A DNA stretch of 64,000 bases from Magicicada septendecula (Eukaryota; Arthropoda; Insecta; Hemiptera; Cicadidae). Positions 9,220-21,868 of this stretch are shown piece by piece. The notes beneath the pieces are model-generated. The model worked only from the letters and a program-made list of their open reading frames with translations, had not been told where the DNA came from and did not search any database. Numbering within the stretch: position 1 is the first letter of the stretch; every line of letters begins with the position of its first letter. Both the position numbers and the translations under genes were made by a program. The DNA is taken from positions 688,897,877 to 688,961,876 of the forward strand of contig CM068368.1 in the NCBI GenBank assembly GCA_034769895.1, in the 5' to 3' direction.

Positions 9220-10082
9220 TCTCTCTCTCTCTCATAATCACTTTCATCACCACAACATTTCATATTCTCACTCCATCCAGAGGGCAACACAACATTATTA
9301 CAACATCTGGCTTTACCAGATACACAAAAATAATTTCTTTGACATTTAAAAGACCTTTTGTCTTCTACAAAAACTAACGAGGAACCTTTGTCCTCCAACA
9401 CTACTGGTGAAACCTTTTCTTCACCTATCTCACAAGAAAAATTTGCCCTCTTTTCACCCTCTACACTTAAACTGTCTTCACACTCTCTCTCATTCTCATC
9501 GGCATTTGCTAACAACACTTCATTACTAAACTCTACTTCAACAAAATCTTCCTTATCACTCTCAACATTAATCTCCTTGTTCTCTACTACCACGTTTTTA
9601 CACATATCATTATAATTCTGATTTGTTTTACATTCAAAATTTTCGATTACCTTTTGTATTTGTTTATCAATTTTTTCTGACACTTGTTCTTTAATAGTGT
9701 TGAAACATTCATCCATCTCATTTAGACTTTTATTCATACTGATTTCGAACTTAACATTTTGTGTATTCATTTCACATAAACGCTTATCAAATTTTTGGTC
9801 AATATTATTTATATCACCCTTTAACTCATGGAATTTGCTATTAATTGTATTAAATTTAACATCAGAATCACTCTTCTGTTCATTGAAAAGCAATTGCATC
9901 ATTTTTATCATATCATTATCCTCAGATTGTTTATTTTTATTCATTACGGGTGGGGTTACCTGAATCCCTGAGTCATCTATTTCATCTGACTTACTTGATT
10001 CTCTATTTTGAACTGGGATTGGGGTCGAATGGACCTCCAACCCACTCATGACCGTTGATTCGGTCAAACTATTATTTTCCAT
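9213..10082 (-). CDS. ORF1, gag-like coiled-coil protein (U3)
   Basis: Intact 289 aa, identical to the U2 protein. Its leader shares the ACGTCG variant with U2 (ACCTCG or ACCTCC elsewhere). Confidence 0.63.
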   Translation of the reverse strand: MENNSLTESTVMSGLEVHSTPIPVQNRESSKSDEIDDSGIQVTPPVMNKNKQSEDNDMIKMMQLLFNEQKSDSDVKFNTINSKFHELKGDINNIDQKFDKRLCEMNTQNVKFEISMNKSLNEMDECFNTIKEQVSEKIDKQIQKVIENFECKTNQNYNDMCKNVVVENKEINVESDKEDFVEVEFSNEVLLANADENERECEDSLSVEGEKRANFSCEIGEEKVSPVVLEDKGSSLVFVEDKRSFKCQRNYFCVSGKARCCNNVVLPSGWSENMKCCGDESDYEREREW

Positions 10083-10247
10083 TTTTGTTTTATATTATTT
10101 TTACATATATAAATATGCCCGGTTTTGCTTTCACAGTCTACAATTTACAACGTCGCCCCACTCCCAAATAACCCGTTCTGCAGCTTAATTATGTCTGGCG
10201 AATATACGTTATAAACCCTATACTCGAGTCCCTGTTCGGGCGCCATT

Positions 10248-11367
10248 TGTAACTACTCACTTAATTCCTATTAATAATTAATTCTTACCTTAGGGTTTTT
10301 CCCAGAGTCGTACAGACGAAACTGCTGCAGAAAGGATTATTCGAGATACAAGGGGTAAAGATCAAATACACAGTTTGTGCTAAAACAAATTGCCTCTGGT
10401 TTATTATGCAAAATAACTACTTCGTCTCTCTTTCATGACATTTAAAATTCTTATTTCTTTTCGTTAGATTAAATACTCGTTGAATGAGTAACAATTTGTA
10501 AAAATCAAACAAAGTAACAAAATGAATATTTCTTAATTAACTAGCTTATGACAACTATGGTATACCACAACTATTTATTTTTAGCAATGAACCAATACGT
10601 GATGTAGCCACACACTCACACACATTCGTTCTTTGACTTTGTCGTTCTATTTAAACCCCACTTTGAGATCTCTGAGGTACATTTAAGATTTACAATTTAT
10701 TTATGTTGAATTATACTCTGGAGAAAAAGGTAAAATGATATTGGTTAAAACTCAGTTAATACTTAACGTCTGAAGAACTCCGCTGTTTTGCACTTCTGCT
10801 GTGAATGCACTGGTTTTTTTTTTCTTTGGTTAACACACCATAAATTAGTTTTGACACTGTTTACCCGCGGGTACTGTTATTGATTATTTCGTATTAGGTT
10901 GATGTATCACTATTATTTTAATCCACTTTAGAATAACATTTCTTTTTATTTTGTCGGCCGACATAAATTTTCGAACACTTAGCTCGTTTAGGTTGACCGC
11001 GCGGCCATGAGTTGCAACTGGAACTCGGCCGCACGTTTTACTGTTTGTACAACTTTTAACACTGTTAATGCGTTGAAAGATAGGCCTACTCTTAATTACG
11101 GCCTATCTTGCACCCGAGGCCACCGTTTGAATTTAAATCACCAACTTTACTGTCTGATGCTGCTTACTACTGTTCACTCTCTGATGACAAACTGCATACT
11201 GTGATTCACAAAAAGCCTGCTGCTGGGCCGGTTACGCAATATGTCTGGGCAATTGTTTAGGCTAACTGTATGTAGGTTGTACTGGGGCTCCTCACAGGTG
11301 AAAGTTAACAATTTATTAATTACTGAATTAAAATTAAAACTGGATCACACACTTCTGTACCGTTACA
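10248..11367 (-). repeat. LTR between U3 and U4, 1,120 bp
   Basis: Complete LTR; primer-binding site at 10228-10245, G7 tract at 11371-11377. Confidence 0.95.
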
Positions 11368-12433
11368 ATACCCCCCCAATAAGAGGTTGAAGGCCGAAGC
11401 GTTCAATCTCTTATTGCCTAAACCCTAAGAGGATCAGTGAGGATATGGCGCCGCAACCCCCCTGAGCACTCTACTAAAATCATGGGTTCTTACCCCCCTA
11501 GTCCGGCGACTGTGGCACATTCAATTAAAAAATCAACATACGGCCTTCCATCACTCCATATCCCACAACTGATTTGTTTCCTCTTAGCCGTACTGGTTCA
11601 TTGACAAAGCACTGGCTCATTTTTTATTATAAAATATCTCTTAACCCTAGAAAATAGTATTAACAAAACAATATAGGATATATACAATACAGGAGTACAT
11701 ATAAGTTCCAGTCAAAATGACGCATTAATTATACAGAATTGCATTTACACAGAATTTCCTTCAGTTTTCAATTTTAAATGAATATTTTAATCATTATGTT
11801 TTTTTATCAATTATTTATTTTACCATTACAATCAAAATTCAGATCAAACTAGATTTAAAGTCATATTAAAAATTATCTTTTCAATTTATTTAATTACCTT
11901 TCATTAAATTTAACTCATATTTTTTAATTAACAATTTCAAAATTAATTACATTTTTCAAAATGATCCGACATAAAATATTACCTACATTATTCAAAAAAT
12001 TTACATTCCTTTCTTCACATATGGAATTTCTTTTTATTTCATAATAGGATTTTCCTACTGGCAATGATTCAGCAGACTACAACACTTTTGTTATTGTCAA
12101 CTCAGCTTCAACACCTCTGGCTGTAAACATTAGTCAAAACATACAACACACCTGTTTACATAAACGGTCGTCTGCCAGACTGGTGTTATAAACACTCCTT
12201 CAGTCTAAACATTCTGCTTACCTCACCTCTAACACCTGTACTGCACTTTTCAATTTTTTATAAATCTTTTAGTTAACAATTGTAATAATATAATAATTTT
12301 TATACAATTAATTTCACTATAATATATTTACAAATCTTTATCATTATTATTTCAGTTTTATCACACTTCAATGTCCAAGGTTGCGAGGTCTGAACCGTAA
12401 AACAAAATATTTACAATTGTTCCTTTATGAAGT

Positions 12434-12832
12434 TCAGCCTCCATCGTCAAAAATTAGTCTGGTCTTTATGTAACACTTTTCAATTTTATTGATACGCCAC
12501 ATATGGTTATTTTTTGTTTTATAACCACAAGAACTTATTTTTTCCATTGTACCAAAACAATAATCTATAGGGTTACCCCCCAAAATTATCTTATCATAAA
12601 TCAAGTTGACATCAGTATTATTTGTAAAGTCTCCGTCAGTGTTTTTTGTTATTACCATTGCATTATTATTACCATATTCTGCTACTATAGTTTCATTAAC
12701 AGGCAAATATTTGTCATCAATATATACATTGTCTGTCACACAAGGTATGTTTATAATTCTACCAGTTCTCTCACTATTTAAACTCTGTTTTAACTCTTCA
12801 TAATCTCTCTTCCCCTTAAATATTTCTACCAT
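12434..12832 (-). CDS. ORF2, 132 aa, unknown (U4)
   Basis: Identical to U3, including D34. Intact. Confidence 0.58.
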   Translation of the reverse strand: MVEIFKGKRDYEELKQSLNSERTGRIINIPCVTDNVYIDDKYLPVNETIVAEYGNNNAMVITKNTDGDFTNNTDVNLIYDKIILGGNPIDYCFGTMEKISSCGYKTKNNHMWRINKIEKCYIKTRLIFDDGG

Positions 12833-13695
12833 TCTCTCTCTCTCTCATAATCACTTTCATCACCACAACATTTCATATTCTCACTCCATCCAGAGGGCAA
12901 CACAACATTATTACAACATCTGGCTTTACCAGATACACAAAAATAATTTCTTTGACATTTAAAAGACCTTTTGTCTTCTACAAAAACTAACGAGGAACCT
13001 TTGTCCTCCAACACTACTGGTGAAACCTTTTCTTCACCTATCTCACAAGAAAAATTTGCCCTCTTTTCACCCTCTACACTTAAACTGTCTTCACACTCTC
13101 TCTCATTCTCATCGGCATTTGCTAACAACACTTCATTACTAAACTCTACTTCAACAAAATCTTCCTTATCACTCTCAACATTAATCTCCTTGTTCTCTAC
13201 TACCACGTTTTTACACATATCATTATAATTCTGATTTGTTTTACATTCAAAATTTTCGATTACCTTTTGTATTTGTTTATCAATTTTTTCTGACACTTGT
13301 TCTTTAATAGTGTTGAAACATTCATCCATCTCATTTAGACTTTTATTCATACTGATTTCGAACTTAACATTTTGTGTATTCATTTCACATAAACGCTTAT
13401 CAAATTTTTGGTCAATATTATTTATATCACCCTTTAACTCATGGAATTTGCTATTAATTGTATTAAATTTAACATCAGAATCACTCTTCTGTTCATTGAA
13501 AAGCAATTGCATCATTTTTATCATATCATTATCCTCAGATTGTTTATTTTTATTCATTACGGGTGGGGTTACCTGAATCCCTGAGTCATCTATTTCATCT
13601 GACTTACTTGATTCTCTATTTTGAACTGGGATTGGGGTCGAATGGACCTCCAACCCACTCATGACCGTTGATTCGGTCAAACTATTATTTTCCAT
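12826..13695 (-). CDS. ORF1, gag-like coiled-coil protein (U4)
   Basis: Intact 289 aa, identical to the U2 protein. Confidence 0.63.
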   Translation of the reverse strand: MENNSLTESTVMSGLEVHSTPIPVQNRESSKSDEIDDSGIQVTPPVMNKNKQSEDNDMIKMMQLLFNEQKSDSDVKFNTINSKFHELKGDINNIDQKFDKRLCEMNTQNVKFEISMNKSLNEMDECFNTIKEQVSEKIDKQIQKVIENFECKTNQNYNDMCKNVVVENKEINVESDKEDFVEVEFSNEVLLANADENERECEDSLSVEGEKRANFSCEIGEEKVSPVVLEDKGSSLVFVEDKRSFKCQRNYFCVSGKARCCNNVVLPSGWSENMKCCGDESDYEREREW

Positions 13696-13860
13696 TTTTG
13701 TTTTATATTATTTTTACATATATAAATATGCCCGGTTTTGCTTTCACAGTCTACAATTTACAACCTCGCCCCACTCCCAAATAACCCGTTCTGCAGCTTA
13801 ATTATGTCTGGCGAATATACGTTATAAACCCTATACTCGAGTCCCTGTTCGGGCGCCATT

Positions 13861-14980
13861 TGTAACTACTCACTTAATTCCTATTAATAATTAATTCTTA
13901 CCTTAGGGTTTTTCCCAGAGTCGTACAGACGAAACTGCTGCAGAAAGGATTATTCGAGATACAAGGGGTAAAGATCAAATACACAGTTTGTGCTAAAACA
14001 AATTGCCTCTGGTTTATTATGCAAAATAACTACTTCGTCTCTCTTTCATGACATTTAAAATTCTTATTTCTTTTCGTTAGATTAAATACTCGTTGAATGA
14101 GTAACAATTTGTAAAAATCAAACAAAGTAACAAAATGAATATTTCTTAATGAACTAGCTTATGACAACTATGGTATACCACAACTATTTATTTTTAGCAA
14201 TGAACCAATACGTGATGTAGCCACACACTCACACACATTCGTTCTTTGACTTTGTCGTTCTATTTAAACCCCACTTTGAGATCTCTGAGGTACATTTAAG
14301 ATTTACAATTTATTTATGTTGAATTATACTCTGGAGAAAAAGGTAAAATGATATTGGTTAAAACTCAGTTAATACTTAACGTCTGAAGAACTCCGCTGTT
14401 TTGCACTTCTGCTGTGAATGCACTGGTTTTTTTTTTCTTTGGTTAACACACCATAAATTAGTTTTGACACTGTTTACCCGCGGGTACTGTTATTGATTAT
14501 TTCGTATTAGGTTGATGTATCACTATTATTTTAATCCACTTTAGAATAACATTTCTTTTTATTTTGTCGGCCGACATAAATTTTCGAACACTTAGCTCGT
14601 TTAGGTTGACCGCGCGGCCATGAGTTGCAACTGGAACTCGGCCGCACGTTTTACTGTTTGTACAACTTTTAACACTGTTAATGCGTTGAAAGATAGGCCT
14701 ACTCTTAATTACGGCCTATCTTGCACCCGAGGCCACCGTTTGAATTTAAATCACCAACTTTACTGTCTGATGCTGCTTACTACTGTTCACTCTCTGATGA
14801 CAAACTGCATACTGTGATTCACAAAAAGCCTGCTGCTGGGCCGGTTACGCAATATGTCTGGGCAATTGTTTAGGCTAACTGTATGTAGGTTGTACTGGGG
14901 CTCCTCACAGGTGAAAGTTAACAATTTATTAATTACTGAATTAAAATTAAAACTGGACCACACACTTCTGTACCGTTACA
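13861..14980 (-). repeat. LTR between U4 and U5, 1,120 bp
   Basis: Complete LTR; primer-binding site at 13841-13858, G7 tract at 14984-14990. Confidence 0.95.
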
Positions 14981-16046
14981 ATACCCCCCCAATAAGAGGT
15001 TGAAGGCCGAAGCGTTCAAACTCTTATTGCCTAAACTCTAAGAGGATCAGTGAGGATATGGCGCCGCAACCCCCCTGAGCACTCTACTAAAATCATGGGT
15101 TCTTACCCCCCCAGTCCGGCGACTGTGGCACATTCAATTAAAAAATCAACATACGGCCTTCCATCACTCCATATCCCACAACTGATTTGTTTCCTCTTAG
15201 CCGTACTGGTTCATTGACAAAGCACTGGCTCATTTTTTATTATAAAATATCTCTTAACCCTAGAAAATAGTATTAACAAAACAATATAGGATATATACAA
15301 TACAGGAGTACATATAAGTTCCAGTCAAAATGACGCATTAATTATACAGAATTGCATTTACACAGAATTTCCTTCAGTTTTCAATTTTAAATGAATATTT
15401 TAATCATTATGTTTTTTTATCAATTATTTATTTTACCATTACAATCAAAATTCAGATCAAACTAGATTTAAAGTCATATTAAAAATTATCTTTTCAATTT
15501 ATTTAATTACCTTTCATTAAATTTAACTCATATTTTTTAATTAACAATTTCAAAATTAATTACATTTTTCAAAATGATCCGACATAAAATATTACCTACA
15601 TTATTCAAAAAATTTACATTCCTTTCTTCACATATGGAATTTCTTTTTATTTCATAATAGGATTTTCCTACTGGCAATGATTCAGCAGACTACAACACTT
15701 TTGTTATTGTCAACTCAGCTTCAACACCTCTGGCTGTAAACATTAGTCAAAACATACAACACACCTGTTTACATAAACGGTCGTCTGCCAGACTGGTGTT
15801 ATAAACACTCCTTCAGTCTAAACATTCTGCTTACCTCACCTCTAACACCTGTACTGCACTTTTCAATTTTTTATAAATCTTTTAGTTAACAATTGTAATA
15901 ATATAATAATTTTTATACAATTAATTTCACTATAATATATTTACAAATCTTTATCATTATTATTTCAGTTTTATCACACTTCAATGTCCAAGGTTGTGAG
16001 GTCTGAACCGTAAAACAAAATATTTACAATTGTTCCTTTATGAAGT

Positions 16047-16445
16047 TCAGCCTCCATCGTCAAAAATTAGTCTGGTCTTTATGTAACACTTTTCAATTTT
16101 ATTGATACGCCACATATGGTTATTTTTTGTTTTATAACCACAAGAACTTATTTTTTCCATTGTACCAAAACAATAATCTATAGGGTTACCCCCCAAAATT
16201 ATCTTATCATAAATCAAGTTGACATCAGTATTATTTGTAAAGTCTCCGTCAGTGTTTTTTGTTATTACCATTGCATTATTATTACCATATTCTGCTACTA
16301 TAGGTTCATTAACAGGCAAATATTTGTCATCAATATACACATTGTTTGTCACACAAGGTATGTTTATAATTCTACCAGTTCTCTCACTATTTAAACTCTG
16401 TATTAACTCTTCATAATCTCTCTTCCCCTTAAATATTTCTACCAT
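16047..16445 (-). CDS. ORF2, 132 aa, unknown (U5)
   Basis: I15 and P48. In this unit the TC/GA dinucleotide run just upstream has eight repeats instead of seven, so the frame stays open back to another ATG at 16481 (144 aa). I keep the start that is conserved in all 17 units. Overlap with ORF1 is 17 nt from this start. Confidence 0.55.
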   Translation of the reverse strand: MVEIFKGKRDYEELIQSLNSERTGRIINIPCVTNNVYIDDKYLPVNEPIVAEYGNNNAMVITKNTDGDFTNNTDVNLIYDKIILGGNPIDYCFGTMEKISSCGYKTKNNHMWRINKIEKCYIKTRLIFDDGG

Positions 16446-17310
16446 TCTCTCTCTCTCTCTCATAATCACTTTCATCACCACAACATTTCATAATCTCACT
16501 CCATCCAGAGGGCAACACAACATTATTACAACATCTGGCTTTACCAGATACACAAAAATAATTTCTTTGACATTTAAAAGACCTTTTGTCTTCTACAAAA
16601 ACTAACGAGGAACCTTTGTCCTCCAACACTACTGGTGAAACCTTTTCTTCACCTATCTCACAAGAAAAATTTGCCCTCTTTTCACCCTCTACACTTAAAC
16701 TGTCTTCACACTCTCTCTCATTCTCATCGGCATTTGCTAACAACACTTCATTACTAAACTCTACTTCAACAAAATCTTCCTTATCACTCTCAACATTAAT
16801 CTCCTTGTTCTCTACTACCACGTTTTTACACATATCATTATAATTCTGATTTGTTTTACATTCAAAATTTTCGATTACCTTTTGTATTTGTTTATCAATT
16901 TTTTCTGACACTTGTTCTTTAATAGTGTTGAAACATTCATCCATCTCATTTAAACGTTTATTCATACTGATTTCGAACTTAACATTTTGTGTATTCATTT
17001 CACATAAACGCTTATCAAATTTTTGGTCAATATTATTTATATCACCCTTTAACTCATGGAATTTGCTATTAATTGTATTAAATTTAACATCAGAATCACT
17101 CTTCTGTTCATTGAAAAGCAATTGCATCATTTTTATCATATCATTATCCTCAGATTGTTTATTTTTATTCATTACGGGTGGGGTTACCTGAATCCCTGAG
17201 TCATCTATTTCATCTGACTTACTTGATTCTCTATTTTGAACTGGGATTGGGGTCGAATGGACCTCCAACCCACTCATGACCGTTGATTCGGTCAAACTAT
17301 TATTTTCCAT
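16429..17310 (-). CDS. ORF1, gag-like coiled-coil protein, 293-aa form (U5)
   Basis: Carries R119 and I273. The extra GA dinucleotide changes the frame at the C-terminus, so the last residues read ENGRNI instead of EW. The same length allele occurs in U9 and U13. Confidence 0.62.
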   Translation of the reverse strand: MENNSLTESTVMSGLEVHSTPIPVQNRESSKSDEIDDSGIQVTPPVMNKNKQSEDNDMIKMMQLLFNEQKSDSDVKFNTINSKFHELKGDINNIDQKFDKRLCEMNTQNVKFEISMNKRLNEMDECFNTIKEQVSEKIDKQIQKVIENFECKTNQNYNDMCKNVVVENKEINVESDKEDFVEVEFSNEVLLANADENERECEDSLSVEGEKRANFSCEIGEEKVSPVVLEDKGSSLVFVEDKRSFKCQRNYFCVSGKARCCNNVVLPSGWSEIMKCCGDESDYERERENGRNI

Positions 17311-17475
17311 TTTTGTTTTATATTATTTTTACATATATAAATATGCCCGGTTTTGCTTTCACAGTCTACAATTTACAACCTCGCCCCACTCCCAAATAAC
17401 CCGTTCTGCAGCTTAATTATGTCTGGCGAATATACGTTATAAACCCTATACTCGAGTCCCTGTTCGGGCGCCATT

Positions 17476-18594
17476 TGTAACTACTCACTTAATTCCTATT
17501 AATAATTAATTCTTACCTTAGGGTTTTTCCCAGAGTCGTACAGACGAAACTGCTGCAGAAAGGATTATTCGAGATACAAGGGGTAAAGATCAAATACACA
17601 GTTTGTGCTAAAACAAATTGCCTCTGGTTTATTATGCAAAATAACTACTTCGTCTCTCTTTCATGACATTTAAAATTCTTATTTCTTTTCGTTAGATTAA
17701 ATACTCGTTGAATGAGTAACAATTTGTAAAAATCAAACAAAGTAACAAAATGAATATTTCTTAATGAACTAGCTTATGACAACTATGGTATACCACAACT
17801 ATTTATTTTTAGCAATGAACCAATACGTGATGTAGCCACACACTCACACACATTCGTTCTTTGACTTTGTCGTTCTATTTAAACCCCACTTTGAGATCTC
17901 TGAGGTACATTTAAGATTTACAATTTATTTATGTTGAATTATACTCTGGAGAAAAAGGTAAAATGATATTGGTTAAAACTCAGTTAATACTTAACGTCTG
18001 AAGAACTCCGCTGTTTTGCACTTCTGCTGTGAATGCACTGGTTTTTTTTTCTTTGGTTAACACACCATAAATTAGTTTTGACACTGTTTACCCGCGGGTA
18101 CTGTTATTGATTATTTCGTATTAGGTTGATGTATCACTATTATTTTAATCCACTTTAGAATAACATTTCTTTTTATTTTGTCGGCCGACATAAATTTTCG
18201 AACACTTAGCTCGTTTAGGTTGACCGCGCGGCCATGAGTTGCAACTGGAACTCGGCCGCACGTTTTACTGTTTGTACAACTTTTAACACTGTTAATGCGT
18301 TGAAAGATAGGCCTACTCTTAATTACGGCCTATCTTGCACCCGAGGCCACCGTTTGAATTTAAATCACCAACTTTACTGTCTGATGCTGCTTACTACTGT
18401 TCACTCTCTGATGACAAACTGCATACTGTGATTCACAAAAAGCCTGCTGCTGGGCCGGTTACGCAATATGACTGGGCAATTGTTTAGGCTAACTGTATGT
18501 AGGTTGTACTGGGGCTCCTCACAGGTGAAAGTTAACCATTTATTAATTACTGAATTAAAATTAAAACTGGATCACACACTTCTGTACCGTTACA
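17476..18594 (-). repeat. LTR between U5 and U6, 1,119 bp
   Basis: Complete LTR, shorter by one base in a T-run near 18045. Primer-binding site at 17456-17473, G7 tract at 18598-18604. Confidence 0.95.
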
Positions 18595-19661
18595 ATACCC
18601 CCCCAATAAGAGGTTGAAGGCCGAAGCGTTCAAACTCTTATTGCCTAAACCCTAAGAGGATCAGTGAGGATATGGCGCCGCAACCCCCCTGAGCACTCTA
18701 CTAAAATCATGGGTTCTTACCCCCCCTAGTCCGGCGACTGTGGCACATTCAATTAAAAAATCAACATACGGCCTTCCATCACTCCATATCCCACAACTGA
18801 TTTGTTTCCTCTTAGCCGTACTGGTTCATTGACAAAGCACTGGCTCATTTTTTATTATAAAATATCTCTTAACCCTAGAAAATAGTATTAACAAAACAAT
18901 ATAGGATATATACAATACAGGAGTACATATAAGTTCCAGTCAAAATGACGCATTAATTATACAGAATTGCATTTACACAGAATTTCCTTCAGTTTTCAAT
19001 TTTAAATGAATATTTTAATCATTATGTTTTTTTATCAATTATTTATTTTACCATTACAATCAAAATTCAGATCAAACTAGATTTAAAGTCATATTAAAAA
19101 TTATCTTTTCAATTTATTTAATTACCTTTCATTAAATTTAACTCATATTTTTTAATTAACAATTTCAAAATTAATTACATTTTTCAAAATGATCCGACAT
19201 AAAATATTACCTACATTATTCAAAAAATTTACATTCCTTTCTTCACATATGGAATTTCTTTTTATTTCATAATAGGATTTTCCTACTGGCAATGATTCAG
19301 CAGACTACAACACTTTTGTTATTGTCAACTCAGCTTCAACACCTCTGGCTGTAAACATTAGTCAAAACATACAACACACCTGTTTACATAAACGGTCGTC
19401 TGCCAGACTGGTGTTATAAACACTCCTTCAGTCTAAACATTCTGCTTACCTCACCTCTAACACCTGTACTGCACTTTTCAATTTTTTATAAATCTTTTAG
19501 TTAACAATTGTAATAATATAATAATTTTTATACAATTAATTTCACTATAATATATTTACAAATCTTTATCATTATTATTTCAGTTTTATCACACTTCAAT
19601 GTCCAAGGTTGTGAGGTCTGAACCGTAAAACAAAATATTTACAATTGTTCCTTTATGAAGT

Positions 19662-20060
19662 TCAGCCTCCATCGTCAAAAATTAGTCTGGTCTTTATGTA
19701 ACACTTTTCAATTTTATTGATACGCCACATATGGTTATTTTTTGTTTTATAACCACAAGAACTTATTTTTTCCATTGTACCAAAACAATAATCTATAGGG
19801 TTACCCCCCAAAATTATCTTATCATAAATCAAGTTGACATCAGTATTATTTGTAAAGTCTCCGTCAGTGTTTTTTGTTATTACCATTGCATTATTATTAC
19901 CATATTCTGCTACTATAGTTTCATTAACAGGCAAATATTTGTCATCAATATATACATTGTTTGTCACACAAGGTATGTTTATAATTCTACCAGTTCTCTC
20001 ACTATTTAAACTCTGTTTTAACTCTTCATAATCTCTCTTCCCCTTAAATATTTCTACCAT
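19662..20060 (-). CDS. ORF2, 132 aa, unknown (U6)
   Basis: Identical to U1 (K15, N34, T48), although U6 lies five units away. Intact. Confidence 0.58.
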   Translation of the reverse strand: MVEIFKGKRDYEELKQSLNSERTGRIINIPCVTNNVYIDDKYLPVNETIVAEYGNNNAMVITKNTDGDFTNNTDVNLIYDKIILGGNPIDYCFGTMEKISSCGYKTKNNHMWRINKIEKCYIKTRLIFDDGG

Positions 20061-20923
20061 TCTCTCTCTCTCTCATAATCACTTTCATCACCACAACATT
20101 TCATATTCTCACTCCATCCAGAGGGCAACACAACATTATTACAACATCTGGCTTTACCAGATACACAAAAATAATTTCTTTGACATTTAAAAGACCTTTT
20201 GTCTTCTACAAAAACTAACGAGGAACCTTTGTCCTCCAACACTACTGGTGAAACCTTTTCTTCACCTATCTCACAAGAAAAATTTGCCCTCTTTTCACCC
20301 TCTACACTTAAACTGTCTTCACACTCTCTCTCATTCTCATCGGCATTTGCTAACAACACTTCATTACTAAACTCTACTTCAACAAAATCTTCCTTATCAC
20401 TCTCAACATTAATCTCCTTGTTCTCTACTACCACGTTTTTACACATATCATTATAATTCTGATTTGTTTTACATTCAAAATTTTCGATTACCTTTTGTAT
20501 TTGTTTATCAATTTTTTCTGACACTTGTTCTTTAATAGTGTTGAAACATTCATCCATCTCATTTAGACTTTTATTCATACTGATTTCGAACTTAACATTT
20601 TGTGTATTCATTTCACATAAACGCTTATCAAATTTTTGGTCAATATTATTTATATCACCCTTTAACTCATGGAATTTGCTATTAATTGTATTAAATTTAA
20701 CATCAGAATCACTCTTCTGTTCATTGAAAAGCAATTGCATCATTTTTATCATATCATTATCCTCAGATTGTTTATTTTTATTCATTACGGGTGGGGTTAC
20801 CTGAATCCCTGAGTCATCTATTTCATCTGACTTACTTGATTCTCTATTTTGAACTGGGATTGGGGTCGAATGGACCTCCAACCCACTCATGACCGTTGAT
20901 TCGGTCAAACTATTATTTTCCAT
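20054..20923 (-). CDS. ORF1, gag-like coiled-coil protein (U6)
   Basis: Intact 289 aa, same protein as U2. The leader has an ACCTCCCCCC variant shared only with U7, on the other side of the piggyBac insertion. Confidence 0.63.
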   Translation of the reverse strand: MENNSLTESTVMSGLEVHSTPIPVQNRESSKSDEIDDSGIQVTPPVMNKNKQSEDNDMIKMMQLLFNEQKSDSDVKFNTINSKFHELKGDINNIDQKFDKRLCEMNTQNVKFEISMNKSLNEMDECFNTIKEQVSEKIDKQIQKVIENFECKTNQNYNDMCKNVVVENKEINVESDKEDFVEVEFSNEVLLANADENERECEDSLSVEGEKRANFSCEIGEEKVSPVVLEDKGSSLVFVEDKRSFKCQRNYFCVSGKARCCNNVVLPSGWSENMKCCGDESDYEREREW

Positions 20924-21282
20924 TTTTGTTTTATATTATTTTTACATATATAAATATGCCCGGTTTTGCTTTCACAGTCTACAATTTACAACCTCCCCCC
21001 ACTCCCAAATAACCCGTTCTGCAGCTTAATTATGTCTGGCGAATATACGTTATAAACCCTATACTCGAGTCCCTGTTCGGGCGCCATTTGTAACTACTCA
21101 CTTAATTCCTATTAATAATTAATTCTTACCTTAGGGTTTTTCCCAGAGTCGTACAGACGAAACTGCTGCAGAAAGGATTATTCGAGATACAAGGGGTAAA
21201 GATCAAATACACAGTTTGTGCTAAAACAAATTGCCTCTGGTTTATTATGCAAAATAACTACTTCGTCTCTCTTTCATGACAT

Positions 21283-21286
21283 TTAA
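21283..21286. repeat. TTAA target site duplication, left
   Basis: TTAA directly before the left transposon end. The same TTAA is single in uninterrupted LTRs, e.g. 3216-3219. Confidence 0.96.
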
Positions 21287-21300
21287 CCCTTCACTGCATA
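21287..21300 (+). repeat. Left terminal inverted repeat of piggyBac, 14 bp
   Basis: CCCTTCACTGCATA, perfect inverse of the right end; the match stops at base 15. Starting with CCC next to TTAA is usual for the family. Confidence 0.96.
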
Positions 21301-21868
21301 GTGGGTCTCACAAGACCCAAACTGAGTTCTGCGTATTATAGCGGTGTGAAATTAATTTTGCTTGGCTGCATGATGTCCCTTGTAATACCCAAACCGTGAG
21401 CAAATGTTAGCTCATGAATCATCCACTAGGTGTCAGCAGTTGCCAGTCTATAAGGGTTTTATATTATGAAAGCACAGCAACAGCTGATCTTGTGCAAGTT
21501 GTTTTTTTAGATTTAGTGTTTGCGGTTATTCCAAGGCCTAAGTGCAATTTAAAAAATATAAGTGATATTTGATATGTTTTAAAATTAGTGTAAACTGTTT
21601 GTTTTCATAATTATTTTAGTTTATCGTCAGATATTTCCTGAAAAGTGTTTGTACCTCGTGAGACCCACTGTGCATTACGTACTCGATTGGTAGTTGAGGT
21701 TATGTTTGATTGTTTACAAAACTAGCTGGTGGTGTGTGTTTATATTTTCATTTTGAGCGTGTTTTCTGCTGTCATTTTGAGATTTATTCATATATTTTTG
21801 TTTTTTATATTTTATATATTTCATTTATTTTACATTTCTTGAACTAGTTTCATTATAAAATATTAAAA
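21301..21868 (+). promoter_or_regulatory. piggyBac 5' subterminal region and transposase leader
   Basis: It opens with a 7-bp stem hairpin, TGGGTCT-CACA-AGACCCA (21302-21319). The first 11 bases, GTGGGTCTCAC (21301-21311), recur as exact inverse GTGAGACCCAC at 21658-21668; GTGAGACCCA also occurs near the right end (24120-24129). Repeated subterminal motifs are known to help piggyBac transposases bind. The last 100 bases before the gene are very AT-rich and probably hold the promoter; no single TATA box can be chosen. Confidence 0.6.
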
